In this document: positions 37,801-48,308 of the stretch, in pieces
Numbering within the stretch: position 1 is the first letter of the stretch
How the letters are laid out: every line of letters starts with the position of its first letter
Made by a program: the position numbers and the translations under genes
The notes under the pieces: model-generated
What the model was told of the DNA's origin: nothing
The model's database searches: none
What the model saw: the letters and a program-made list of their open reading frames with translations, nothing else
NCBI RefSeq assembly: GCF_902506655.1
Contig: NZ_LR734808.1
Location: 2,294,001-2,358,000, forward strand
Length of the DNA stretch: 64,000 bases
Source: Marinoscillum sp. 108
Lineage (GTDB): Bacteria > Bacteroidota > Bacteroidia > Cytophagales > Cyclobacteriaceae
Reading direction: 5' to 3'

Positions 37801-38997
37801 GCTGACGATCTTTAACTCATCGTTCAGGAGGTTCAATCCTCCACCATCAGTACCCACCCAGATTCTTCCCTTGCTGTCTTCCATGACCGACTGGGCTATC
37901 CTGGAACTCAATCCGTCATTTTTCCCCTGCCGGTAAAACACATGCGCAAAAGCCGATTTGTTCATTGATAACTTGCACACCCCTTCGTTATAGGTAGCAA
38001 TCCAAAACATGCCTTCGCCATCTTCCATAACCTTGGAGGGTTGGTTATTGGGCAATGAAGACGGATCCTGTGGATCATGTTTGATTTGCTGAATCAGCTC
38101 TTTATTCTTATTCAGCAAGAAAATCCCATAACCATCGGTAGATATCCATATGACCCCCTGATTATCCTGATAAATATCGAAGACCGGAACAGCCATCCCT
38201 TTGGTATAATTCATTGAGCGATATTCACCCCTCTCGAAGTTGTACACATACATTCGGGAAAGATCATTTCCAAAAAGAAGCTCCCCTTTCGCATCCATTA
38301 AGAAGCTCTTGGGCAATTGATTGATCTCAAAATCGGCCTTACCCGCGCTGGGAATATGCCGAATGGACTCCGTAAGGGTGTTAATGATGTTCAGAGATGA
38401 ACCTTCAGTGCCAACCACCACGCCCGAGTCGATTGAAATGATGCCCACTACCTCTTCCTGATCCAGCGGATATTTAGAATCAGGAGAGCTGTCATAGCTT
38501 TGATAGGCCAGATGATCCTGCCCGGATGAGAGATTTACTTCTACCAGCCCGGTGGAAGTGCCCACCCACAAGGTGTGCTCGTCATAGAGCAGGCAATTGA
38601 CAGATACCAACGAGGACTTCTCATCGGCCTTGGACAACGCTATCTGATGGAATTTCTCGGTTTTCTGATCAAACTTATTGAGGCCAGTAGAGGTACCAAT
38701 CCAGAGGTTTTGATCGTCATCCTCCACGATGGCAGTGATTCGGTTCCCCCCCAGAGAATTGATTTTGCCATATTCGGGTCGGTATATGGTAAACCGATAC
38801 CCATCGAACTTGTTGAGGCCATCTATGGTCCCAAACCACATGAACCCCTTTGAGTCTTGAAAAATCTCAGTACAGGTACTGCTGGATAACCCCTCCAGGG
38901 TAGAATACGATTCGAATTTCAAATTCTGATATTGTGCTACAGCACATGTAGAAGCCAAACAGAACATCAAACCCAAAACTCCCAAACACTTACTCAT
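34885..38997 (-). CDS. Hybrid two-component system regulator (HTCS): propeller sensor, kinase, receiver, AraC domain
   Basis: One-protein signalling system spanning the inner membrane. Signal peptide 1-21; two-propeller periplasmic sensor with repeated WFGT/LWIGT/IWVGTDGGGLNLL blades to about 680; Y_Y_Y domain about 710-800; membrane helix about 807-828; HisKA with HEFRTP (His854); ATPase with NLLSNAIKF (967-975) and DTGIGF (1003-1008); receiver with VISDVMMPEMDG (Asp1168); AraC helix-turn-helix 1270-1370 ending FREHFGKAPNQYL. All catalytic residues are present. The sensor probably binds an oligosaccharide released in the periplasm. It lies directly before susC and is the best candidate to control the sulfated-glycan half, possibly through the TCCAT direct repeats. 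Confidence 0.97.
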   Translation of the reverse strand: MSKCLGVLGLMFCLASTCAVAQYQNLKFESYSTLEGLSSSTCTEIFQDSKGFMWFGTIDGLNKFDGYRFTIYRPEYGKINSLGGNRITAIVEDDDQNLWIGTSTGLNKFDQKTEKFHQIALSKADEKSSLVSVNCLLYDEHTLWVGTSTGLVEVNLSSGQDHLAYQSYDSSPDSKYPLDQEEVVGIISIDSGVVVGTEGSSLNIINTLTESIRHIPSAGKADFEINQLPKSFLMDAKGELLFGNDLSRMYVYNFERGEYRSMNYTKGMAVPVFDIYQDNQGVIWISTDGYGIFLLNKNKELIQQIKHDPQDPSSLPNNQPSKVMEDGEGMFWIATYNEGVCKLSMNKSAFAHVFYRQGKNDGLSSRIAQSVMEDSKGRIWVGTDGGGLNLLNDELKIVSSSRHQEIGKSSISSDKIVYMEEGLSGQLWICTWDGGLNLFDPDTQRARRFTYDPNNEYSIGQNSVWYATQADDGILWCGTLSAGLNAYDPREDKFYRYNSQTIGQQLLSDLVFSLLIDSQNRLLIGTDAGLQVLNLNRVSDLSEMTSLPLVNTENAQLRGFRINHITEAKDRTYWVGTDLGLYHLSTDFELIKRYTTSDGLPSNLIVGVVFDEEENLWFTTKSGLGRLDIAREDFKNFNIHDGIQGMEFQSKSIFRTRDGRLLAGGINGLNVFRPEEVHLSEQVGPPMITSMSVLNHTVRVGEIFNERVLLDAPITGQSKVVLNYDEGFVSFDYVALHLPNPDRVSYAHRMIGVNEDWVYVKNNRTASYSNLISGDYRFEVKTALDDDWENAKLTSVDLEVLLPPWRTWWAYLIYNILIGGVIWIVFRVYSQRIREERQHELDQMKLRFFINVSHEFRTPLTLILNPVDKILSSTNDEEVVRDSALVIQRSARKLLSLVTQLLDFRKMDLGKTPLELVEGDLVKFCKDTFLLFEDLARSKSLSFRYESPSDSLKGYFDPDKVEKIITNLLSNAIKFTDPEGAITMSVTPLSMGKKDYVRIVVADTGIGFKKEQLKEVFSRFFHVDSTKTGTGIGLNFTKGLVEIHKGEISVESEYQKGTSFIVDLPLDKSLYKDVEHRAMGEGYAQDPAAVLSTAYELAISDNQTITDESLDEASTLKSPTVLIVEDNKELRVHLRKELRSRFKVREAANGKEGLEKINKYYPDIVISDVMMPEMDGFEMCRQAKVNIETCHIPIILLTARSLEEDRIEGYQTGADEYLPKPFNISVLKARINNLLEAKNRLREKFTSIGGMLPSSEITTNTLDEAFLDKATKVILDNVSDQDFRLAELLKEMGASRSQFYRKVSSLTGQNPSHFIRVIRLKYALDLLRKQQHSIKEVAYMSGFNSSAYFTKSFREHFGKAPNQYLAEEIE

Positions 38998-39181
38998 CTT
39001 CTATCTAATCTGAAATCCTTTCAATGATAATGCTATTTGAGAAAACTGTAAATGTATTATGAATAAAATGCGGGAATCTCTCACATCCCCTGCATCTGCA
39101 GGGCTGTTTGCCTTACGGTCAGGCGCATAAAATGGCTAAACAATGTTTAGGTGCTGGATCGTGTATTCTTACTCCCTGGAA

Positions 39182-41068
39182 TCAGTTCTTGATTAACCTA
39201 AGTATTCCAGCCTCCTCTACCACCTCACCATTCCTGGCATTCCTGAGGGTTAGAAAATAAATAGCTGCGGGAAGCATTGAAACATCAACTTCCAAATAAT
39301 CCTGAACAACAGTCATTTGTCCGGACAACCTGATTTTACCTTCGACATCATAAACGAGGAGCGAAAGCTGTGGAGGACTACCGGAAGGCAGTACCAGCCG
39401 TACAAGGTCGCTGGTTGGGTTGGGGAATATTTCAATCGCACCCCTACTCCCTGTGCCAAGTGGGGGTGGCGTCACAGGCAAAGCAAACTCAGCAATAACA
39501 TTCATATCCTCAGTGATAGAAATCATCATCGGATTGTCAGTCCCGTCTAAATCACCAGCCCACTTGGAAAACTGGTAGCCATCTGCCGGAGTAGCCGTGA
39601 GGGTAATGATCTCTCCTAGCCGGTAAGTGTCCTTTACGGGAGACCAGGCGACACTACCCTCCCCTACAACAGAAGACGATAATGAAAATATGGACTCGTC
39701 ATTGGAATAAGCCGGGCCGGTATTGGATGTGGTGGCATAGGGCTGCACACCCACAGTATGAGGAAATTCGGAAGCTCCCACATCTTTTTGGTCAATTTCA
39801 TCAGGTCTGGTTTGTTTCATAATGTCCAGTTTCAAGTCATCAAACTCCAACCCATCAATCATAGGAATGGGCGGAAATCCGGAAACTGCGGCATCAATGG
39901 CGGGGCTCCCTGAGTCCAATTGAAAAAATCCTTCATCGTTTTCAATCAGCTTTGGATCCAGATCACTTATACCTGATGGTCGATCTATTCCCAGGCTACC
40001 CGAAGAGAGGTTGCCCAGCCATTGTTCGGTGCCTGTCGGGTCATCAAAAATCACACCCTTTGGATTGCTGAAAATGTTGTTGGCAAATACAACATGTTGA
40101 GGCGGATAACTTCCTGATCCACCCAACTTCACCTCCTCAGAATCCACAATGGTATTGAAATACACGTGGATGGAGTCCAGGGGATCCGAAGACTCGTTTT
40201 GCAAATAGATGGCGCGGCTGGTCAACCCGGAAAAGTAGTTGTTGTAAATGAAGTGGTTCTGCCCTTCACGCACGCGTACACCGCCCATATTGTTCAGGAA
40301 AAAATTACCATAAACTATGGCTTCATCTCCGTGGCGTAGCACCAGCTCGCCTTTGGTGTTGTTCTCGAAGGTATTGTACCGAAAGACATTTTGCGCAGCC
40401 TTATTTGAAATCAATTCGCCATCACCGTCACAGTTTTCAAAATAGCAATACTCCACAATGGTCCGCGAATCCAGGTGTGCCTGACTGCTTACACCAATGC
40501 GAATAGGCTCTACACCCATGTCACCGCCGCTGCCCCGAAAGTTTCTGAATGAGCAATGTTGAATTTTGTGATAACCAGGCTCGTTGTCTACCAGGATGGA
40601 TAGGATGTTTTGATCGGCCAGATTGATCCGGCTCTCAAAATTGCAATGGCTGATTGTAGTACGTCTCGAATCTTCATCAACTATCAAATATTTAAAACTC
40701 GTATAGCCCAGAATGTTGATTTGCGTAATCAGCACATCACTGCCCCAGTTTCTGATGACATTATCCGTACCAATATCTCCCCCAACAAATTGAAACCCCG
40801 ACAACACTACTTTGTCGGCATCTATTTCCACTTTTGATTCCCCAGTGAAGATGACAGCCCCGTAGCTCTCTGCGGTAACCACAAGACCCTCCACATTGAT
40901 GTCCATAAAGACATCCTCGTATCTGCCCGATCTCCAAACAACAGAATCTCCATTCACTGCTTCACTAAGAGCAGATTTGAATTCTGACAGGGAAGAAACA
41001 TTGTACCTGGTTTGGGCCAGCGTCACTTCCGCAACAAGTAAAATCACTAAAAAGGCTGCAATCCGCAT
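39182..41068 (-). CDS. PL6 alginate lyase with InlB-like repeat and T9SS sorting domain
   Basis: Secreted parallel beta-helix lyase. ATG 41068 is chosen over a TTG at 41077; the signal peptide ends VTLAQ. The beta-helix spans about 22-440 and contains the PL6 pair ISNKAAQN (Lys223) and GELVLRHG (Arg245), the positions used for catalysis in characterised PL6 alginate lyases. A divergent InlB-type repeat (about 460-529, GYQFSKWAGDLDG) follows, and then a type A T9SS domain (IEIFPNPTSDLVRLV to the end). Expected to be exported through T9SS and attached or released. Last gene of the alginate block, before the hybrid sensor. Confidence 0.9.
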   Translation of the reverse strand: MRIAAFLVILLVAEVTLAQTRYNVSSLSEFKSALSEAVNGDSVVWRSGRYEDVFMDINVEGLVVTAESYGAVIFTGESKVEIDADKVVLSGFQFVGGDIGTDNVIRNWGSDVLITQINILGYTSFKYLIVDEDSRRTTISHCNFESRINLADQNILSILVDNEPGYHKIQHCSFRNFRGSGGDMGVEPIRIGVSSQAHLDSRTIVEYCYFENCDGDGELISNKAAQNVFRYNTFENNTKGELVLRHGDEAIVYGNFFLNNMGGVRVREGQNHFIYNNYFSGLTSRAIYLQNESSDPLDSIHVYFNTIVDSEEVKLGGSGSYPPQHVVFANNIFSNPKGVIFDDPTGTEQWLGNLSSGSLGIDRPSGISDLDPKLIENDEGFFQLDSGSPAIDAAVSGFPPIPMIDGLEFDDLKLDIMKQTRPDEIDQKDVGASEFPHTVGVQPYATTSNTGPAYSNDESIFSLSSSVVGEGSVAWSPVKDTYRLGEIITLTATPADGYQFSKWAGDLDGTDNPMMISITEDMNVIAEFALPVTPPPLGTGSRGAIEIFPNPTSDLVRLVLPSGSPPQLSLLVYDVEGKIRLSGQMTVVQDYLEVDVSMLPAAIYFLTLRNARNGEVVEEAGILRLIKN

Positions 41069-41134
41069 ATTAATCAATCTTTGAAAAAGTAACTTTCATT
41101 CGTTCGGCACTATTGATGAATCGTCCTCCCGAGA

Positions 41135-42004
41135 CTATTCACCTTTATCGGTACTCATCGGCTTGTGCGTTTTCAGCCATTCCTGCCCTTCTTTAGTCAG
41201 GAAAAAATCCATCCATAAGTAGTACATCTTCTTGTTCTCACCCACTGTGACCCAATGGCTCGAACCAATTGGAATATGCAAAAGCGAGAACTCCTTGAAG
41301 GCCGTAGAAGCCGCATCAGCGTGAACCACCACATCATTGTTGGATAGCCCTAAGAACAGCTGGTCAAGCATAGGGTGCTCATGAGCACCCACCTCATCCG
41401 GCCCCATGGCTTCCACAGTTCCCAGCGAAACGCGAGGAACGATATCAGCGGGGAGCACCGTTCTGCTGACGGTATTCGGACTCTTTATCTTTTCTGTATA
41501 AGGTTCGCAATCCTCAAACCGTGTAAAAAACAGGTCATATTTATTCTCCTCAGGGAAGTTCTTCAGGTCCTCTATGTCCTGAGCGGACAGCCTTTTGGTA
41601 AACTGTAGAAAATGAAGTTCCTCACCTTCAGGTACCTTAAACTGCACTTGATCCGTGTCATTCATTGGAATGGCAATGGACTCAGGCACCAGGTTGTACA
41701 CCATTGAATCAGCCTGCAGGGTTCCATTCCCACTCACAAACAGAAACATACTCACATACTCATCAGAAAGTGAGATGGTCTGCTCGGTAGGCCCTGCATA
41801 TGCGAGGTGCTCAATCTTGGTCTCGGCAATTTCACCTGCCAGCAATTCCTCTTTAAAAACCTGCTCGTCTGCCGGTATTTTCATCTGCAAATCCTGAACA
41901 ACAATTTCAGGTGAGCCCGGGCCTGAAGCACAAGACGACAGAATGATTGCCATGATTACACAAACTACAATGCCTTTCTTCTTTAAAATCTTCAATACAT
42001 TCAT
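41135..42004 (-). CDS. Double-cupin lipoprotein, KdgF-like metal site
   Basis: Lipoprotein (IILSSC) of 289 residues with two cupin-like halves. The first half (about 50-135) lacks metal-binding histidines; its PEGEELHFLQF lies at the strand end. The second has GAHEHPMLDQLFLGL with His208, His210 and Gln215, and GSSHWVTVG with His250. A His-x-His...Gln...His set, rather than His-x-His...Glu, is what KdgF proteins use; KdgF converts unsaturated uronates to their open keto form. It lies between PL7 and PL6 genes, so a role in periplasmic handling of lyase products is reasonable. A sugar-binding role without catalysis is also possible. Not a family I can name with certainty. Confidence 0.68.
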   Translation of the reverse strand: MNVLKILKKKGIVVCVIMAIILSSCASGPGSPEIVVQDLQMKIPADEQVFKEELLAGEIAETKIEHLAYAGPTEQTISLSDEYVSMFLFVSGNGTLQADSMVYNLVPESIAIPMNDTDQVQFKVPEGEELHFLQFTKRLSAQDIEDLKNFPEENKYDLFFTRFEDCEPYTEKIKSPNTVSRTVLPADIVPRVSLGTVEAMGPDEVGAHEHPMLDQLFLGLSNNDVVVHADAASTAFKEFSLLHIPIGSSHWVTVGENKKMYYLWMDFFLTKEGQEWLKTHKPMSTDKGE

Positions 42005-42071
42005 GATTTGGCTATTTACTTTTCACTTGCCTCAAAAGTTTGATACCTGGGAAAACAAGTCTTTTAATTTT

Positions 42072-44850
<2,779 letters not shown>

Positions 44851-47169
44851 CTAATACATTAATTTCAGAGGAAGATTTTCTTCAACAACCAGTGCTCCAG
44901 AGTTTGCAATCACATTGTCAGCATGTGAATTGTTCTTGGCACCCCAGAGTCGAGCCACTTGCTCTACCGGGTTGTTCTGAAATTTATTGCCAGAAATATC
45001 CACATTGATGATCCCGTATGTGTTGATCAAAATCCCATTTTCCTCACTGGCTCCACATTGGGTAAATGTGCTTCCTCTGACCAACAGATTGCCTCCTACT
45101 GTGGACTCGTCATATCCGCCTCGGTAATAATCGATGACATTCTTATTGACCCGATCAAATTGACAATCCACGATGTAGACATTTTCGGCATTGTATTCAC
45201 CCCGATCATCGTCTTCTGCAGAAAGCTCAATGCCGTTGTTACAATTTTTTATCAACGAAGACTCGAAACTGATGTATTCAGAAAACGAATACTTGTAGGC
45301 TTTAAGGACATAATCAAAGTCAGATAACTCACAGTCCTTCACCTTCAAATTGTAAAGGCCGGACATGTTTTCTTTCAAGGTAGCAAAGGCGTAATTCTCC
45401 CCATTCCCACTAAGAATGATTGCATTCAAAGTCAGCTTCCCCTTCGGATTCATTTCGAAAGCCGGGGTAGCGGCAGGGCCAGCATAGACAAGCGATACTT
45501 TAGAGTCTGGTTGCGCCGACTTGATGGTCAGTTTCTTGTCGATGACCATGGAATAATTGAATTCAAAACGCTCCGATGCTAGCTCAATGATATCGCCATC
45601 CTGCGCGGATTTCATTGCTTTGGCAAAATCCGCTGCAGTACTGACCGTATGTGTTTCCTTCGCTGAATCGTCAGCAGAGGGATTGTACCAATCCGGACCG
45701 TACTTGGACACATCCATAATGTTAGGTTTTTCCGGCCCGGCTCCATTGGTGGCTCCTATCGAACTACTTTCAGAGCGTGAATTCCCGAATAAGTCTTTGT
45801 CGATTTGATCAAACTCAAACCCATAATAGGCCTGGATTTCGGACAGATCACTTGTTGGAATCCAAATATTTTCTTCCAATTCCCGCATGGAGAAGTCCCT
45901 TTTCTCAAGACCATTCACGCCTCTGAAGGCCACACCCTGATTATTGATCACGTTGCTTTTAAAATCGATTCCGTCAATGGAATCGTAACGTATAATGGGC
46001 ATTTCATCTCCTTCCGAATTGTAAATCACATTATTGACGACTAGGGTCCGAATGGGCGTTTCAGATCTGATTTCCGAACGAGGCAGCACCTCTTTCTGAT
46101 CCACATTTGATCCAACACCAAATTGCCACGGTGAGGAGCAATTGACCCAGGTGTTGTAAGCAACAACCACGTCAGTCACTTGAAAGTATCTGTTGACAGC
46201 CGGTTGTCGAATTCCGTTCATCATAGCCAATGGGCCTCTGAAAATCTCCCCATGGAGGTTGTAAAAATAATTATTGGTGACCCGGTGACCAGTCCCAATC
46301 AGTCGGACTCCCCCCACCTGCGGGGAATCTTCATCACCGATAAAGTAGTTCCCATCTACAATGCAGTAATTTCCATGTCTGGTGACCAGTGACCCCTGGC
46401 TTTTGTAAAAGACATTGCCCCTGAACTCATTGAAATTGGATTTACTGGAAATGACCTCCACTTCTCCATTGCATCGATCAAACAAATTATTAACCACCAA
46501 CGTGTAGCTGGGTGTCATGGACGTGCTACTGTTCCCAATCTGAATTGTCTCCGCACTCGGGCCCCCTTTTGGTGGTCGGGGACCAAAGTAGTTGTCATTA
46601 ATTTTGTGGTAGTTTCGTATACTTTCATTGCCTTCCAGATCCACTCTTATAGTGGGTCCTCTGTTGGATTTTCCTTCCAGATAGCAATGATCGAGTTGAT
46701 TATACTTTCCCTTGAACAGCACCCAAAGGTCAGTCATGTTCCGTTGGGCTTTGTTGAAGTCTTTGATCACGCAGTTTGTCACACGGCTGTTATTTGCAAG
46801 GGTATCCTTATTGATGAAAAACTGGATGACGGATTCTGAAGGCGACGCTCCATTGGTAAAATAGAGCCCATCCACCACCAGATACTCTCCACCCAGTTTC
46901 AGGTCAGATTGTCCCTGGATGATTACTTCGCCGGGGGTTTCAGCACGAAGTGTGATGGGTTGATCTTCAGTTCCCTTTGCTACCAGGCGAATTTCAACAT
47001 TCTCCCATTGGCCATTGGCCATGACAATACTGGTGCCTGGTTGGGCTTTTGAGATTGCATCTTGCAGCTCCTTTGCGTTAGAAACCAGGATTCCTTCATT
47101 GGCTTCCTTTAGTTGACAACTCATCAAAAGGCAAATTGTCGTAAGTGAAAAAAGTATACTCTTCATCAT
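44851..47169 (-). CDS. PL6 alginate lyase, lipoprotein with two beta-helix domains
   Basis: A 772-residue lipoprotein (CLLMSC) starting at ATG 47169 (a second ATG follows at 47166). The N-terminal beta-helix carries ISSKSNFNEFRGNVF (Lys243) and GSLVTRHG (Arg264), spaced 21 residues as in the characterised two-helix alginate lyase AlyGC. A second beta-helix domain begins about residue 515 (KETHVSTAADFAKAMKSA) and ends at the C-terminus with no T9SS domain. So unlike the other two PL6 proteins it is membrane-anchored, probably for oligomer cutting at the outer membrane. Confidence in family is high; the role of the second helix domain is inferred. Confidence 0.93.
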   Translation of the reverse strand: MMKSILFSLTTICLLMSCQLKEANEGILVSNAKELQDAISKAQPGTSIVMANGQWENVEIRLVAKGTEDQPITLRAETPGEVIIQGQSDLKLGGEYLVVDGLYFTNGASPSESVIQFFINKDTLANNSRVTNCVIKDFNKAQRNMTDLWVLFKGKYNQLDHCYLEGKSNRGPTIRVDLEGNESIRNYHKINDNYFGPRPPKGGPSAETIQIGNSSTSMTPSYTLVVNNLFDRCNGEVEVISSKSNFNEFRGNVFYKSQGSLVTRHGNYCIVDGNYFIGDEDSPQVGGVRLIGTGHRVTNNYFYNLHGEIFRGPLAMMNGIRQPAVNRYFQVTDVVVAYNTWVNCSSPWQFGVGSNVDQKEVLPRSEIRSETPIRTLVVNNVIYNSEGDEMPIIRYDSIDGIDFKSNVINNQGVAFRGVNGLEKRDFSMRELEENIWIPTSDLSEIQAYYGFEFDQIDKDLFGNSRSESSSIGATNGAGPEKPNIMDVSKYGPDWYNPSADDSAKETHTVSTAADFAKAMKSAQDGDIIELASERFEFNYSMVIDKKLTIKSAQPDSKVSLVYAGPAATPAFEMNPKGKLTLNAIILSGNGENYAFATLKENMSGLYNLKVKDCELSDFDYVLKAYKYSFSEYISFESSLIKNCNNGIELSAEDDDRGEYNAENVYIVDCQFDRVNKNVIDYYRGGYDESTVGGNLLVRGSTFTQCGASEENGILINTYGIINVDISGNKFQNNPVEQVARLWGAKNNSHADNVIANSGALVVEENLPLKLMY

Positions 47170-47226
47170 TTTAATATTAATTGGGTCAATCTTGATAGAT
47201 AATTTAATCATTCGCTTTCAGGTTCT

Positions 47227-48174
47227 TTATGCTTCTTTCCATAGTTGTTGGACAGTAGTCAGGTCTTTTTTCATCGCATCAAAAACAATCTTCCGATCTA
47301 CAGTGATTTCATAATGACCTTTTTCTGCTCCACCCAAGGGGTATTCCAGGTGCAATGACACAGGAGGATTCAAACCATAGGTTTTCAATAATTTAAAATA
47401 GTCTTTGAAGTTCACCATTCCTTCACCTATTGGCACGTTCACGGCTTCCCATTGGCCATTGACCTTTGCCCATTGAAAATCTTTTAGTACGATCGTTTTT
47501 ATACGCTCACGGAGCAACCGTAATCCATTTGTCCAGGAAAGTCCTCCCTCCACTGTGGCATGACGGATATCATATTGGGTCCCAAAATAAACAGGGTCCA
47601 CGGTTGCAAGCAGTTGCTCTATTTCCCAAAAAGAAGATCCAATACTTGTTCCGGCATGGTTTTGATAGCAGCCGATGATATCGTATTGCCTACCCTGTTC
47701 ACCAAGCGCTTTGATTTTCTGCTGGTAGACTTGAATAGACTCCTGCAATGATTTGTCCGCATGATATTCAAACCAATTGGTGCGATAAAACCCAATACCT
47801 TCATTGGCTGCGGTTTTGATGATGTCCAAATCATATTCGTTGTTCACATCGGTAATGGCCGTGGTGATCATCTCACAGGTAGAACCAGACTGCTTAATAT
47901 CCCTAATAGCTGCGGGTAGGTCTGATTTCACATTTTCGGGCAGCACATGACCCTTGGGACGGACAGTCAGATCAATGCCATCAAACCCGAGCTCTGAGGC
48001 AATCTGACCAGCTTCTTTGAAGTCTAAAAACTGCAAATGCTTGGAAAATATATGCACCTTCAAGGGATCGCCAGAGCCATTCAGATGGAATCCACCAACA
48101 GGGGATGGCAAAAAAGGAGCCATCAGAGCCACGGTTCCTGACTTTTGTAAAAACTTTCTTCTTGATATTCTCAT
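47227..48174 (-). CDS. Tat-exported sugar isomerase/epimerase-like TIM-barrel protein
   Basis: A 315-residue protein of the xylose-isomerase-like TIM-barrel superfamily. N-terminus MRISRRKFLQKSGTVAL is a perfect twin-arginine signal. The barrel opens with LKVHIFSKHLQFLDF and contains ELGFDGIDLTV, YDIRHATVEGG and LHLEYPLGG, with metal-type acids and His at barrel ends. It sits 57 bp before a PL6 gene in the alginate block. Exported members occur next to Gfo/Idh/MocA and DUF1080 genes in Bacteroidota. Here it is 38 kb from that set, so a link is only possible. Its role in alginate use is unknown. Confidence 0.8.
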   Translation of the reverse strand: MRISRRKFLQKSGTVALMAPFLPSPVGGFHLNGSGDPLKVHIFSKHLQFLDFKEAGQIASELGFDGIDLTVRPKGHVLPENVKSDLPAAIRDIKQSGSTCEMITTAITDVNNEYDLDIIKTAANEGIGFYRTNWFEYHADKSLQESIQVYQQKIKALGEQGRQYDIIGCYQNHAGTSIGSSFWEIEQLLATVDPVYFGTQYDIRHATVEGGLSWTNGLRLLRERIKTIVLKDFQWAKVNGQWEAVNVPIGEGMVNFKDYFKLLKTYGLNPPVSLHLEYPLGGAEKGHYEITVDRKIVFDAMKKDLTTVQQLWKEA

Positions 48175-48254
48175 ATCTTCATCATGTCTAATGACCTCTT
48201 ATCAGAGGATGAACTGTCCAATCATTATCACATAGCCCCCTTCCCAACTATTAA

Positions 48255-48297
48255 ACTACCATTAACCATGAAATGCAACTCCATGATTAATGGTAGT
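48255..48297 (-). terminator. Long hairpin after the 1142-residue PL6 gene
   Basis: Arms ACTACCATTAACCATG (48255-48270) and CATGATTAATGGTAGT (48282-48297) pair over 16 bp with one mismatch and an 11-nt loop. The hairpin starts 12 bp after the PL6 stop and is followed on the minus strand by TTTAATA, a weak T run. Likely an intrinsic terminator separating this gene from the next; an operator role is the alternative. Confidence 0.65.
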
Positions 48298-48308
48298 GGT
48301 AGGGTAAA

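Noticed and set aside
39088-39103. Inverted repeat CCCTGCATCTGCAGGG after the PL6 gene
   Set aside because: The 2-nt spacer is too short for a hairpin loop and no T run follows, so it is not listed as terminator; it may be chance.
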